From the NCBI RefSeq assembly GCF_007362955.1, contig NZ_CP041696.1, positions 2,604,001 through 2,668,000 on the forward strand: a DNA stretch of 64,000 bases, given 5' to 3'. This document shows, piece after piece, positions 16,768 through 26,065 of this stretch. The stretch is from Lysinibacillus fusiformis (GTDB lineage Bacteria > Bacillota > Bacilli > Bacillales_A > Planococcaceae). The first letter of the stretch is position 1; every line of letters begins with the position of its first letter. Under the pieces are notes generated by a model. It was not told the DNA's origin. It searched no databases and saw nothing but the letters and a program-made list of their open reading frames with translations. A program made the translations under genes and the position numbers.

Positions 16768-16837
16768 TAACCGCGAAAAATGGCTGATAGAAGTGCCGAA
16801 ACCGCTGATAGCCGCGCAAAAACCGCTGATAAAACTC
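16757..16837. repeat. 21-bp-period intergenic repeat array B (4 units)
   Basis: Cores GCTGATA start at 16763, 16783, 16804 and 16825 (spacings 20, 21, 21). They are preceded by ACC instead of ATC in three units. The first unit overlaps and supplies the stop codon of the NERD gene. Confidence 0.85.
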
Positions 16838-17021
16838 ACATACTACCAACAAACAGCCTACCAAAGTAAATAGAGCACATAAAAAGCTACAAAATGACAA
16901 ATTGATTCACACTTTCCCTTGAAAGATGTATACTATAATGCAGAACAAAAATGCGATTGCATTTACACAAAACAGATAAATTAATGACTACTCGTTTTTG
17001 AAACGGAAGGAAGAATAGAGA

Positions 17022-18293
17022 ATGACTAAATCAATTTGTGTCGTTGGACTTGGCTATATCGGTTTACCAACGGCTGTAATGTTCGCCAACCACGGCATAA
17101 AAGTACATGGGGTGGACGTAAACCCAGCAGCAGTAAAAAGTATTCAAGAGAAAAAACTTCATATAGAAGAGAACGGCTTGCAGGAGCGTCTGAACAAAGC
17201 AGTAGATGAAGGATTCCTAACAGCGTCAACAACACCGCAGGAAGCGGATGTGTTTATCGTGGCTGTTCCATCACCGATCAATCCTGACAATACAGCGAAT
17301 CTAGAATATGTGCGCCAAGCAACGGCATCCATTGTACCTTTTGTGAAAAAAGGAAATCTTGTGATTCTTGAATCAACAGTACCACCGAAAACAGTGGAGC
17401 ATGTGATGTTACCAGAGCTGATCAAAGCAAACCTAGAATTCGGTATTGACCTGTTTGTAGCACATTCACCAGAACGTGTTATTCCTGGTCGTATTTTTGA
17501 AGAATTAGTGAACAACGACCGTATCGTTGGTGGAATCGATGAGAAATCATCACAAATGACAAAAGAGCTTTACCAAACATTTGTGAATGGCACAATCCAC
17601 CTAACTGATGCCACAACGGCTGAATTAGTAAAGGTTATGGAAAACACATACCGTGATGTTAATATTGCCTTTGCCAACGAGTTAGCAAAAATGGCGGAAA
17701 AATTGGATGTAAACATTTGGGAAGCGATTAAATTTGCGAACTATCACCCACGCGTAAATGTACATTTCCCTGGTCCTGGTGTAGGTGGTCACTGTATCGC
17801 AGTTGACCCATGGTTCCTGGTGGAGCTTGGTGGCGAGCAAGCACAAATCATTCACATGTCTCGTAATACGAATGACAGTATGCCAAGATATACAGCGCAA
17901 AAAACACAAGCGATCTTAAATCAAAACAAAATTGCGGGTGGCAAAGTAGCCGTTCTTGGACTAGCCTTCAAAGGTAATGTTGATGATATGCGTGAAAGTC
18001 CATCAACGATTGTCATTGATGAACTGCAAAATTTAGGTTTAGATGTGATTTCTTATGATCCACACATTAAAGAGAACAAACATGTTACACAAACGCAAAG
18101 CTTAGTGGAAGCGACAAAAGATGCGGACATTATTGTTGTGCTAACAGATCACAATGAATTCAAAGCGTTAAACGCGGCAGACATTACAGTAAAAAGAAAA
18201 ATTGTCTTCGATACGAAAAACTGCTTAAACCGTGAAAATTGGCAAGAAGCGGGCTTTGAGTTCCATTTACTAGGGGATGCGAAAAACCGATGA
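17022..18293 (+). CDS. wecC: UDP-N-acetyl-D-mannosamine dehydrogenase
   Basis: Oxidises UDP-ManNAc twice with NAD to UDP-ManNAcA, a precursor of wall or capsular polymers. The 423-residue protein has the N-terminal Rossmann motif GLGYIGLPTA (9-18), the central helical domain, and the catalytic Cys258 in GPGVGGHCIAVDPWF, followed by the C-terminal domain (VLGLAFKGNVDDMRESPS). The HPRVNVHFPGPGVGGHC context is typical of WecC-type enzymes rather than UDP-glucose dehydrogenases. Its stop overlaps the start of tagA by 4 bases, tying it to ManNAc transfer. A TATAAT (16934-16939) lies upstream, but no good -35 was seen. Confidence 0.9.
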   Translation: MTKSICVVGLGYIGLPTAVMFANHGIKVHGVDVNPAAVKSIQEKKLHIEENGLQERLNKAVDEGFLTASTTPQEADVFIVAVPSPINPDNTANLEYVRQATASIVPFVKKGNLVILESTVPPKTVEHVMLPELIKANLEFGIDLFVAHSPERVIPGRIFEELVNNDRIVGGIDEKSSQMTKELYQTFVNGTIHLTDATTAELVKVMENTYRDVNIAFANELAKMAEKLDVNIWEAIKFANYHPRVNVHFPGPGVGGHCIAVDPWFLVELGGEQAQIIHMSRNTNDSMPRYTAQKTQAILNQNKIAGGKVAVLGLAFKGNVDDMRESPSTIVIDELQNLGLDVISYDPHIKENKHVTQTQSLVEATKDADIIVVLTDHNEFKALNAADITVKRKIVFDTKNCLNRENWQEAGFEFHLLGDAKNR

Positions 18294-19006
18294 AAGAAAC
18301 AGTTCTTGGCATAAACGTCAATACGGAGGGCTACGATGAATTAATGGATATGGCATTCGAACGCATTGAGCAGAAACAAAAGGCGCTCGTTGTTGCCATC
18401 AATCCAGAAAAAATTATCAAAGCTAAAGAAGACCCTGCTTTAAAGAAACTGTTAAATGATGCGGAATTTCAAATTCCAGATGGTATTGGCGTCATCCTTG
18501 CGTCAAAAATTCAAAAAGGGCAAATTCGTGAACGCGTGACGGGCGTCGATATGATGATGAAACTTTGCGAAGAAGCGGCAAAACGTGGCAAGCCCATCTT
18601 CCTTTATGGTGGCAAACCAGGTGTAGCAGATGCAGCAAAAGCAAAGCTAAAATTATTATTTCCTTCTATTAAAATAGTCGGCATACAGGACGGCTATGAA
18701 AAAGATGAGCAGAAGGTAATTGACCGCATCAACGAAGCACAGCCGGATTTACTATTTGTAGCAATGGGTAGTCCAAAACAAGAAAACTGGATTAATGCAA
18801 ATCGCGACAGATTGCATCCGACGATTTATCAAGGTGTTGGTGGATCGTTCGACGTTCTTGCAGGCACAGTGAAGCGTGCACCAAAAATTTTCCAAAAATT
18901 TGGTCTTGAATGGTTTTACCGATTATTAAAAGAACCTAAGCGTATCAAGCGTCAAATAGCACTGCCATTATTTTTACTGGAAGTTGCTAGACAAAAACGC
19001 CAATAA
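18290..19006 (+). CDS. tagA: WecG/TagA/CpsF-family glycosyltransferase
   Basis: Transfers a ManNAc-type sugar to lipid-linked GlcNAc (undecaprenyl diphosphate) at the inner membrane face, an early step of teichoic or teichuronic-like polymer synthesis. 238 residues of the single GT26 domain: INPEKIIKAKEDPAL, DGIGVILASKIQKG, LYGGKPGVADAA and VAMGSPKQENWI. The start ATG overlaps the wecC stop (ATGA). Because its partner makes UDP-ManNAcA, the donor could be ManNAcA (WecG-like) rather than ManNAc (TagA-like); sequence alone does not decide. The polymer could be the SLH-binding wall polymer, which is inference. Confidence 0.88.
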   Translation: MKETVLGINVNTEGYDELMDMAFERIEQKQKALVVAINPEKIIKAKEDPALKKLLNDAEFQIPDGIGVILASKIQKGQIRERVTGVDMMMKLCEEAAKRGKPIFLYGGKPGVADAAKAKLKLLFPSIKIVGIQDGYEKDEQKVIDRINEAQPDLLFVAMGSPKQENWINANRDRLHPTIYQGVGGSFDVLAGTVKRAPKIFQKFGLEWFYRLLKEPKRIKRQIALPLFLLEVARQKRQ

Positions 19007-19035
19007 TTTTTAAAAAATGGTATTGTCGTTTTAAT

Positions 19036-19064
19036 TTGAAAGTGTTAGACTGTAGGTGTATAGG
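19036..19064 (+). promoter_or_regulatory. Sigma-A promoter of a candidate small RNA
   Basis: TTGAAA (19036-19041), 17-base spacer, TATAGG (19059-19064). Nothing with a ribosome binding site and start codon follows before the strong terminator at 19126-19170. Confidence 0.65.
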
Positions 19065-19070
19065 AATTTC

Positions 19071-19170
19071 CTCTATGAAATAAATAGAATTCCCTGCAAG
19101 GAAACAACGGTTGGTAGCCCAAGCGAAAAAAGCTCAAGCATATTATATGCTTGAGCTTTTTTCGTTTTTT
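19071..19170 (+). ncRNA. Candidate small RNA, about 100 nt
   Basis: The segment is bounded by a good promoter (TTGAAA-17-TATAGG) and a near-ideal terminator: 17-bp stem AAAAAAGCTCAAGCATA / TATGCTTGAGCTTTTTT at 19126-19162 with a 3-base loop. The body contains a small stem (TTCC ctgcaa GGAA) and the unpaired-looking stretch ACAACGGTTGGTAGCCC. No open reading frame with a start site fits inside. I do not recognise it as a known riboswitch or sRNA. Alternatively it is just the wecC-tagA terminator with a chance promoter-like sequence. Confidence 0.5.
19126..19170 (+). terminator. Strong Rho-independent terminator after tagA / candidate sRNA
   Basis: 17-bp perfect stem with loop TTA (19126-19162), then cgttttttt. 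Confidence 0.92.
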
Positions 19171-19450
19171 TGATTTTTAAAAAATAAAAATTAAGGGTCA
19201 TTCCGAATCAGGGATGGAGAATTCTACTATTACTTTGATTTGTTAAACCATTACTTTACTAACATACGAATATGTCATGATCCCAACAGCACTATAGTAA
19301 ATTTGAACATTTATCCATAGAATGAAAGATTTTGTTGGGAAAATTATGTGATTTCACTTGAAAAATAACCTTAGATAGCCGACAATGGTAAAAGAGAGTT
19401 AGACGTCCTATTTTTTCCGGAAATGAATTAGAAACTTTCCCAAAATATGA
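19171..19450. other. Intergenic region upstream of the first S-layer gene
   Basis: AT-rich, with no reading frame carrying a start site. CCCAACA near 19283 and TGTTGGG near 19334 form an inverted repeat with a long loop. Nothing else is recognised. Confidence 0.4.
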
Positions 19451-19479
19451 TTGACAACTTTTAGGGATACAACTATACT
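19451..19479 (+). promoter_or_regulatory. Strong promoter of the first S-layer gene
   Basis: Near-consensus sigma-A promoter: TTGACA (19451-19456), exactly 17 bases, TATACT (19474-19479). The transcript would have a leader of roughly 70 bases ending in GAGGAGGAAA before ATG 19558. AACTATAC/GTGTAGTT (19471-19492) forms a hairpin around the start point. Confidence 0.85.
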
Positions 19480-19557
19480 TTTATGTGTAGTTGTTTATTT
19501 ACTGCATTACTATGTGGTATAAACATAATTTTTGAACTTAGAGGAGGAAATTTTTCT

Positions 19558-22500
19558 ATGGCTAACCAACCAAAGAAATACAAAAAATTCGTAGCTACGG
19601 CTGCAACAGCTACATTAGTAGCTTCTGCTATCGTACCAGTGGCTTCTGCAGCAGGATTCACAGATGTGGCAGAAAACACACACAAAGATGCAATTAATGC
19701 ACTTGCTGAAGCAGGTATCATTAATGGATACGCTGACGGTACATTCAAACCAAACCAAACTATTAACCGCGGTCAAGTGGTAAAATTATTAGGTCGTTGG
19801 TTAGAAACTGAAGGCTTAGAAGTTCCAGCTGACTGGGATACAAAACAACGCTTCAACGATCTTCCGTTAACAGCTGAAAAAGAGTTAGTTAAATATGCTG
19901 CACTTGCTAAAGATGCAGGCGTATTCGCTGGTTCAAACGGCAACTTAAACTTCACACAATCTATGCAACGTCAACAAATGGCGGTTGTATTAGTACGTGC
20001 GATTAACGAAATCTACGGTGCAGATTTAGTAGCAGATTATAAAGAAGCTGGTTTCAAGAGCGAAATCGCTGACTTAGACAAAGCTTTCTCTGCTGAACAA
20101 CGTGAAGCAATCACTGCTTTAGAATATGCTGAACTTACAAACGCAGCTACACTACCAGGTAAAGCGTTTAACCCAGCAAACTCTATTACTCGTGGTCAAT
20201 TCGCTTCATTCTTATACCGTACAATCAACCTTGAAATCGCTGAAGTTGTAGATGCTTCTGTAAAAGCTATCAACAACACAACTGTTGAAGTAACATTCGA
20301 TGAAGAAGTTGGAAACATCAAAGATCTTGACTTCAAAATTGAAGGTTTAGAAGTTAAAAATGCTGCTGTAAAACAAACTAACAAAAAAGTTGTTGTTTTA
20401 ACTACGGCTGCTCAAGAAGTAGGTAAAGAATACACTGTAACTTTAAACGATGAAGAAATCGGTAAATTCAAAGGTGTAGAAGCGGTAATTCCAACTGCTA
20501 TCGACATCGTTGACAAATCTCAACAAGAGGTTGTAGGTAACCAAGTAACTGTTAAAGCTAAAGTAACTGTTGCTGAAGGTCAATCTAAAGAAGGTATTCC
20601 TGTAACATTTAACATCATCAATAACTATGGTGATAACAGCACAGGTACACTAAACCAACCAATCATTGCTGAAGCAACAACTAATGCAGATGGTGTAGCA
20701 ACTTATACTTACACTCGTTATGCACAAACTAGCCAACAAATCGCTTCATCTGATGAAGTACAAGCATACTCAACTGGTAAAGCATCAGTACGTTCATTTG
20801 CAAAAGTATACTGGGCATCTATTAAACCATTATCAATTACTGAATTAACTACAGGTAACTCAGTAAATAATGGTGCTAAAAAGCAATACAAAATTAAAGC
20901 TGCTCTATACCATACAGAAGGCTATACTGCTGCATTCACAGAAAATGGTCAAGTATACCCAGCAGGTAACTACGTAAATATTGCTTTCAAAGAAAATATT
21001 GATGTAGCACCTGATAAAGCAGTAAAAACTGTAGATGTAATTGATGGTAACGGTAAAAACTTAGGTTACCCAGGTCAATTCACAACATCTTTAGGTGATC
21101 AATCTCAAGGTATCAAAGTTGTTAAAGTTCAATTAGATAGAAACGGTGAAGCAATTGTTACATTAACAGGTAGCAACGCTGAAGTAACACCGATTGCGTT
21201 TGTAGATAACAAAGAAAATCCACAAAATGCAACAGGTAACCGTGGTCGCTTCAACCCAACTGAATTATTTACAGAAGCACCAAAATTAACATTCGGTAAA
21301 ATCCAAAATCTACAATTAACTTTAGATTCTGTTGGTACTGAATACGCTGCAGCATACCTTGGTAGCTTAAATACAAATGGTTCAACATATACGTATACAA
21401 ATGCAGCAGGTGACGTACTAATCCGTGATGCAGCAGGAAATCTTACTTCAATTGCAGCAAATGCAACGCTTCCAACAGGTGCGGTTGTTATTAGTGAACG
21501 CAATCCATTACGCGCTGGTGAAGTAGTACCTGGTGGTTTCACACTTAAGACTGTTAACTTTACTGCTGGAGTTCCAGCTTTCGACAACAACTTCACAGCT
21601 ACAAAATCAGTTCACACTTACTACAACATTGCTAATGGTAAATCAGCTTCAGCACAATTAGCTGACGTATTAGTAAATACTGGTGGTCGTGATTACAAAG
21701 CTGTATTAAAAGATGAAAAAGGTACTCTTGCTCCAACTGGTACACAAGTTCGCGTATCTGTTGAAGTAGGTTCAGCTTTAAGAACAAATGGTGGAGCTGT
21801 ATACTTAGTTGATAAAAACTCTAACTCAATTCACCGTCTAACAACAGATGCTAGCAAATCTGATAGCTACGTTGTAAACCTTGCAACAGATGCAAAAGGT
21901 GAAGTAGCATTCACTTTAATCGGTGCAAAAGATGCTTACGCAACACCAACTGTATTCTCTGAAACAGGCGACAAAGCTGGTTTAGATAAAAATGATTTAC
22001 AACAAAAAGGTGGCGTAGCATACTTCGGTGACGCAGCAGTAAAATCTGCTACATTAACTGTAGATGGTAAAGACGCTCAAACTGTAAGTGTTGGTGATTT
22101 AGCTGCATTCACTTACCAAACAGTGGATCAAAATAACAAACACTACAACACTTATAATCAAGCTTTACGTGTAACATTCCAATTCACATCTACATTTGCT
22201 GGTGCTGAAGTATACGGAGCAGATGCAGTAGATGCTGATGGTAAATTAAAAGTTGGTGCAACACCAATTGGTTATGTAAACATGGGTAGCGCTAATACTG
22301 GTTCATTAACTGTGGATGCAGTAAATGGTAAAGCTACAGTATATGTAAAAGCAACACGTGGTACAACTGTAACTGCTTTAGCTTCTGCTAACATTGCATC
22401 TTTACCACAAAACTTAACAGCTTCAGCTGTATTTAACTTAACAAACAATGAAGGCGTACAACCAGGTGTACCTGTAACTGGTAAAGTTATCGCAACAGAC

Positions 22501-23508
22501 CTAGTAAACAATCGTCTAGTGTTATTATTAAATGATGGTGTAACTGTGCGTGACGTTGACTACAGCGGTACAAATACGCAGTTCTTCCAAGGTGGATCTT
22601 TAGTTAATATTTCTGAACAAACGTTTGAAGCTACTCCAGCTACAAACTTACTTGGTAAAGAAGTAACATTCACTCTTGCTAAAGATTCAACACCAACAAC
22701 AGTGAAAAATTCTGGTGTAGCATCTGCTATTCAATTTAAAGCTGGGGCAAAAATTCACTTTACAAATCCTAACGCAACTTATGATTTCTATAATCAAGTG
22801 GTAGGAAGTACTGCTACACCAGTAGAAGTTTATATTAATGCAGATAACATCACACTTACAAATGCTGAAATTACTGGTAATATTACTGTTGGCGGTCAAG
22901 GTACTAATTCATCATATCAAGACCAAAAAACAGTTACTCAATTTACAGCTAATAATGTGAAATTAAATGGTACTGCGTATGTTTACACAAATGCTAAAAA
23001 TACGTTTAACCTTACTGGTGGATCAGCATTTGAACGTGTAATCTTAGAAAAAGATGAAAAAGTAAGTGTTATTGCTTCTTCTATTAAAGAATTAATTCTT
23101 AAAGCAAATGGTGCTATTGTTGCTGGTAACGGTACTGGTACTATTGACTTTATTACAACTGTTGGTTCTGTTATTGCACCATCAATTCCAGCTAATGCAT
23201 TAGTTGCTGCACCAATTATTTCAACTGAAACATTATCTTCAGTAGTTACAACATCAGGTGACACAGTTACTTTAACTTTTGCAACTGGTTCTAACTTAGT
23301 AAACAATAACATTTCAGTTACTGATGGTACTACTACAGGTCAAGGTACTGTAACTACTTCTGGTGATGTTGCGACTGTTACATTTACATCTCCAGTTGCT
23401 GGTAAAACTTTATATGTAGCAGTTACAAAAAATGGTGTTACTAAAGAATACTCAGTAGTTGTTAATGGAACTATTGGTAGTCTAGGCACTATTACTCGTA
23501 AATACTAA
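19558..23508 (+). CDS. S-layer protein with three SLH domains
   Basis: 1316 residues, secreted and forming the surface lattice. Signal peptide MANQPKKYKKF then a hydrophobic run ending VASAIVPVASA at about residue 30. Three SLH domains at about 31-210 (FTDVAENTHKDAINAL and GYADGTFKPNQTINRGQVVK in the first) should hold it to the secondary wall polymer. The remaining 1100 residues are Ala/Thr/Val/Asn-rich beta-type segments resembling Ig-like domains, with no Cys visible. ATG 19558 follows GGAGGAAA at the right distance. Strong promoter and terminator and very regular codon use fit a highly expressed gene. Similar in plan to Lysinibacillus SbpA/SlpC proteins. Confidence 0.92.
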   Translation: MANQPKKYKKFVATAATATLVASAIVPVASAAGFTDVAENTHKDAINALAEAGIINGYADGTFKPNQTINRGQVVKLLGRWLETEGLEVPADWDTKQRFNDLPLTAEKELVKYAALAKDAGVFAGSNGNLNFTQSMQRQQMAVVLVRAINEIYGADLVADYKEAGFKSEIADLDKAFSAEQREAITALEYAELTNAATLPGKAFNPANSITRGQFASFLYRTINLEIAEVVDASVKAINNTTVEVTFDEEVGNIKDLDFKIEGLEVKNAAVKQTNKKVVVLTTAAQEVGKEYTVTLNDEEIGKFKGVEAVIPTAIDIVDKSQQEVVGNQVTVKAKVTVAEGQSKEGIPVTFNIINNYGDNSTGTLNQPIIAEATTNADGVATYTYTRYAQTSQQIASSDEVQAYSTGKASVRSFAKVYWASIKPLSITELTTGNSVNNGAKKQYKIKAALYHTEGYTAAFTENGQVYPAGNYVNIAFKENIDVAPDKAVKTVDVIDGNGKNLGYPGQFTTSLGDQSQGIKVVKVQLDRNGEAIVTLTGSNAEVTPIAFVDNKENPQNATGNRGRFNPTELFTEAPKLTFGKIQNLQLTLDSVGTEYAAAYLGSLNTNGSTYTYTNAAGDVLIRDAAGNLTSIAANATLPTGAVVISERNPLRAGEVVPGGFTLKTVNFTAGVPAFDNNFTATKSVHTYYNIANGKSASAQLADVLVNTGGRDYKAVLKDEKGTLAPTGTQVRVSVEVGSALRTNGGAVYLVDKNSNSIHRLTTDASKSDSYVVNLATDAKGEVAFTLIGAKDAYATPTVFSETGDKAGLDKNDLQQKGGVAYFGDAAVKSATLTVDGKDAQTVSVGDLAAFTYQTVDQNNKHYNTYNQALRVTFQFTSTFAGAEVYGADAVDADGKLKVGATPIGYVNMGSANTGSLTVDAVNGKATVYVKATRGTTVTALASANIASLPQNLTASAVFNLTNNEGVQPGVPVTGKVIATDLVNNRLVLLLNDGVTVRDVDYSGTNTQFFQGGSLVNISEQTFEATPATNLLGKEVTFTLAKDSTPTTVKNSGVASAIQFKAGAKIHFTNPNATYDFYNQVVGSTATPVEVYINADNITLTNAEITGNITVGGQGTNSSYQDQKTVTQFTANNVKLNGTAYVYTNAKNTFNLTGGSAFERVILEKDEKVSVIASSIKELILKANGAIVAGNGTGTIDFITTVGSVIAPSIPANALVAAPIISTETLSSVVTTSGDTVTLTFATGSNLVNNNISVTDGTTTGQGTVTTSGDVATVTFTSPVAGKTLYVAVTKNGVTKEYSVVVNGTIGSLGTITRKY

Positions 23509-23544
23509 TTTTCAAATATCAATTTTGGATATAGTATCTTATTA

Positions 23545-23587
23545 AAAAAGACTCTATAGAGAAATTTCTCTATAGAGTCTTTTTGTG
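23545..23587 (+). terminator. Very strong terminator of the first S-layer gene
   Basis: A perfect 20-bp palindrome (23545-23584), AAAAAGACTCTATAGAGAAA with its complement, ending in a T run. Confidence 0.93.
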
Positions 23588-23639
23588 TAAAAAAATATTT
23601 ATGTTTAGATTTTGAGCAATAATTAACGATGGATCTATA

Positions 23640-23890
23640 ACTTGAAAACCCCCTACCATGCAAGGGGTTCCAGAAAGTTTTTAGCTATGGACAACAAAAA
23701 CTTCAATCATACAATCAAGTCAGGTTTGGTCAACTGACTTAGTTTGAAAGGAGCTTCCGAAAATAGGTAATACGAGTTGGCACATACAACATGGAAATGT
23801 AAGTATCACATATTGTTTGGCCCAAAGTACAGAAACAAATCTATTATTAAGAAAATTGTTACTTTTAAATTCTCTTAAAAGTAACAATAT
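23640..23890 (+). mobile_element. Degenerate IS200-type insertion sequence remnant
   Basis: A hairpin AAGTCAG/CTGACTT (23717-23740) resembles an IS200/IS605 left-end structure. From 23771 the frame reads YELAHTTWKCKYHILFGPKY, the N-terminal signature of IS200-type TnpA transposases, and is lost after about 28 codons. A perfect 13-bp hairpin TTGTTACTTTTAA/TTAAAAGTAACAA (23856-23887) closes the block. The HUH catalytic motif is missing, so the element is dead. It lies between the S-layer gene and the polysaccharide cluster. Confidence 0.7.
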
Positions 23891-23937
23891 CTATTATTAA
23901 CTGGTAGTCTACCCTACATGTGGATGCTAATTTATAG

Positions 23938-23943
23938 TATAAT
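23938..23943 (+). promoter_or_regulatory. Possible -10 box of the polysaccharide operon
   Basis: TATAAT at 23938-23943 with only a weak -35 (TACATG) 17 bases upstream. It is placed about 45 bases before the start of the first cluster gene. Confidence 0.35.
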
Positions 23944-23988
23944 AACCATATGCGAAAAATGACAAAGATTGAGAAGGGTAGAGTTACA

Positions 23989-24510
23989 ATGACATTTACT
24001 GAACCAATTAGAAAGTATATATTATCGGGCTTGGTGGCATTTGTTGTAATTGGTCTAATTGTGGCGAATGTGATGGCCAGTAAGCAAAATGACGAATTTA
24101 AGATAAATGAAACCTTATATAGCCAAGCTATTCAACTACAATCGACAGGGGATTTAGCGGGCTCAACAGATGCAATAAAAAAGGTTCTAAAGAAAGAGCC
24201 TAATTCAGAAATGGCAAATTATGCAGCAGGCTTAATCTCTGCGCAAAATGGCGATATGAAACAAGCAGCAATTTATATGCAAAAAACATTAGATATTAAT
24301 CCACATAAGGTGGAGGATCCAGCATTTATGATTCAATTAGGAGAAATTTTTGTAGGTGCTGAGAGATTTGAGGATGCCAAAATTGTTTTGCTTCGCTGTC
24401 AAGAATCTGCTTGGGCACCAGAAGACATTCCCGATTATCAAGAGCATGTGGCAACACTACTAGCCCAAATCGAAAATTCGCAATTAAAGGAAGGTACTAA
24501 AAATGAGTAA
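23989..24510 (+). CDS. Membrane-anchored TPR protein, first gene of the polysaccharide cluster
   Basis: 173 residues with one N-terminal membrane helix (ILSGLVAFVVIGLIVANVM at about 9-30) and an extracytoplasmic tetratricopeptide-type repeat region (AIQLQSTGDLAGSTDAI, then AAGLISAQNGDMKQAAIYMQ and LGEIFVGAERFEDAKIVL). It probably acts as a scaffold for polymerase or chain-length proteins. The ATG 23989 follows GAAGGG by about 10 bases. An in-frame ATG at 23950 lies practically at the expected transcription start and has no ribosome site. It overlaps the following gene by 8 bases. Confidence 0.78.
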   Translation: MTFTEPIRKYILSGLVAFVVIGLIVANVMASKQNDEFKINETLYSQAIQLQSTGDLAGSTDAIKKVLKKEPNSEMANYAAGLISAQNGDMKQAAIYMQKTLDINPHKVEDPAFMIQLGEIFVGAERFEDAKIVLLRCQESAWAPEDIPDYQEHVATLLAQIENSQLKEGTKNE

Positions 24511-26065
24511 GTTCTACGAAAAAGTCGCCTATCGTGATGCAGAGGAGGACATTCAATCTCAAAAATCCGTAGACAAATGGATTTTTGGATTGCTACTCAT
24601 CGTTATTGGCTTTGTTCCATTAATCGTTATGGCGAGCGTAGTAGAGGTACAATCACCGCTGATTACTAATGTAAGTGCACTAACAGGTGGGACAAAGGGT
24701 GATCTTTTTACACATTATAAAGCATTGGCTGTTTTAGTTATTACTATAATAGCAGTCATCATGTTCATGACCAAAATTTTATTTATGAATGGTGAAATTC
24801 GTAAAACAAAGATGAATTATGCAATAGGTGCATTTGCTGTAGCGATTGTTTTATCAACAATCTTTTCACCAAACATTTCTATTGCACTGCAAGGGCAATA
24901 CAACCGTGCAGATGGTGCGATAAGTTGGTTATGCTATTTAGCATTGTTCTTCATAGCAATGAATATTGATTATCCGAAAAAGGTACTGAATTACATTCTG
25001 TATGCTCTATATCCATTTATTGTGATTAACTTGTTTATAATTACTATGAACTTTTATGGAAATGATTTACTGCAGAAAGTAGTTGTGAAAAAAGTTGTTA
25101 TGTTGTTTTTACCTGCAGGAGCAAACATCGGTGAAGGGTCAATTCTTGTAGGTACTTTGAATCAATGGAACTATATGAGTGGGATGTTCGCGATTATGAC
25201 AGTGATGTTCTTAGCTGGAGCAATCTTTGAAGAAAATATAACTAGAAGTATTGTCCATATGATGGTAGGTTTAGCATCAATTTCTATTGTCTTGATGTCT
25301 CTTTCTTCTAGTGGTTTTTTAACAATAGTATTGTTATTTCCTGTTCTGCTTTTCTATATATTCCGAACTAAAACAAAAAAACAAGGTATTTTAGTTATAT
25401 CAATATTCTTAATATTAGTAGTTCCCATTTTCCACACTTTAGCTACTCAAACACCAAAAGTTTGGTATGAATCTATAGGTTTGGTTTTCAAACATAATCC
25501 CTATGATGTCTATGTAGAGCCCAAATCTACATCATACAAATTCGATGGTGAAGGTCTTTTTACTACAAAAGCTTTTGCTGCTATAAAATTTGAATTACCA
25601 GTATTACCAGAGCGCTCAAGTGCTGCGGGTTCAGGGCGTGTTTATATTTGGGATAAAACTTTGAGTCTAGTAAAAGAACGACCTATATTTGGGTACGGTT
25701 TAGATACATTAATATATAATTTCCCACACTATAATCTTGATGCCCGAGCGGGTATGCAGGATGAAAATATAATTACTGATAAATCCCATAATACTTATGT
25801 AGGGTGGTTATATGGGACAGGTATTATTGGCTTTTTAAGTGTCATGATACTACTAGTCTTGTCATTATTTAAGCCATTAACAGTAGCTGTTAAAAATAAT
25901 AATGCAATACTTTGGATATTGGGAATTGCTTGGGGGGCGTATTTAATACAGTCTGTATTTAACGATAGTTTACCAGGAACTTCGGCACCAATGTGGGTCA
26001 TCGCAGGTATATTGTTAGCAATGACTTTTAAGGATAAGGAGCAAGTAAATGGAAGAGACAATTGA
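24503..26065 (+). CDS. O-antigen ligase/polymerase-family membrane protein
   Basis: 520 residues, about 12 membrane segments with one large outside loop in the C-terminal half. That loop holds the family signature AAGSGRVYIWDKTLSLV, then RPIFGYGLDTLIYNF and DKSHNTYVGWLYGTGIIGF, characteristic of the Wzy_C/WaaL family (Pfam PF04932). It should polymerise or ligate lipid-linked repeat units on the outer membrane face. AAGGAAGG precedes the ATG, which overlaps the TPR gene. A second putative polymerase (EpsG type) lies at 31214, so which one makes the bulk polymer is open; this one may ligate the glycan to protein or wall. Confidence 0.82.
   Translation: MSKFYEKVAYRDAEEDIQSQKSVDKWIFGLLLIVIGFVPLIVMASVVEVQSPLITNVSALTGGTKGDLFTHYKALAVLVITIIAVIMFMTKILFMNGEIRKTKMNYAIGAFAVAIVLSTIFSPNISIALQGQYNRADGAISWLCYLALFFIAMNIDYPKKVLNYILYALYPFIVINLFIITMNFYGNDLLQKVVVKKVVMLFLPAGANIGEGSILVGTLNQWNYMSGMFAIMTVMFLAGAIFEENITRSIVHMMVGLASISIVLMSLSSSGFLTIVLLFPVLLFYIFRTKTKKQGILVISIFLILVVPIFHTLATQTPKVWYESIGLVFKHNPYDVYVEPKSTSYKFDGEGLFTTKAFAAIKFELPVLPERSSAAGSGRVYIWDKTLSLVKERPIFGYGLDTLIYNFPHYNLDARAGMQDENIITDKSHNTYVGWLYGTGIIGFLSVMILLVLSLFKPLTVAVKNNNAILWILGIAWGAYLIQSVFNDSLPGTSAPMWVIAGILLAMTFKDKEQVNGRDN

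Noticed and set aside
19071..19125. Known riboswitch in front of the first S-layer gene
   Set aside because: No match to aptamer consensus sequences I know, and the following terminator is over 300 bases before the gene with the gene's own promoter in between.
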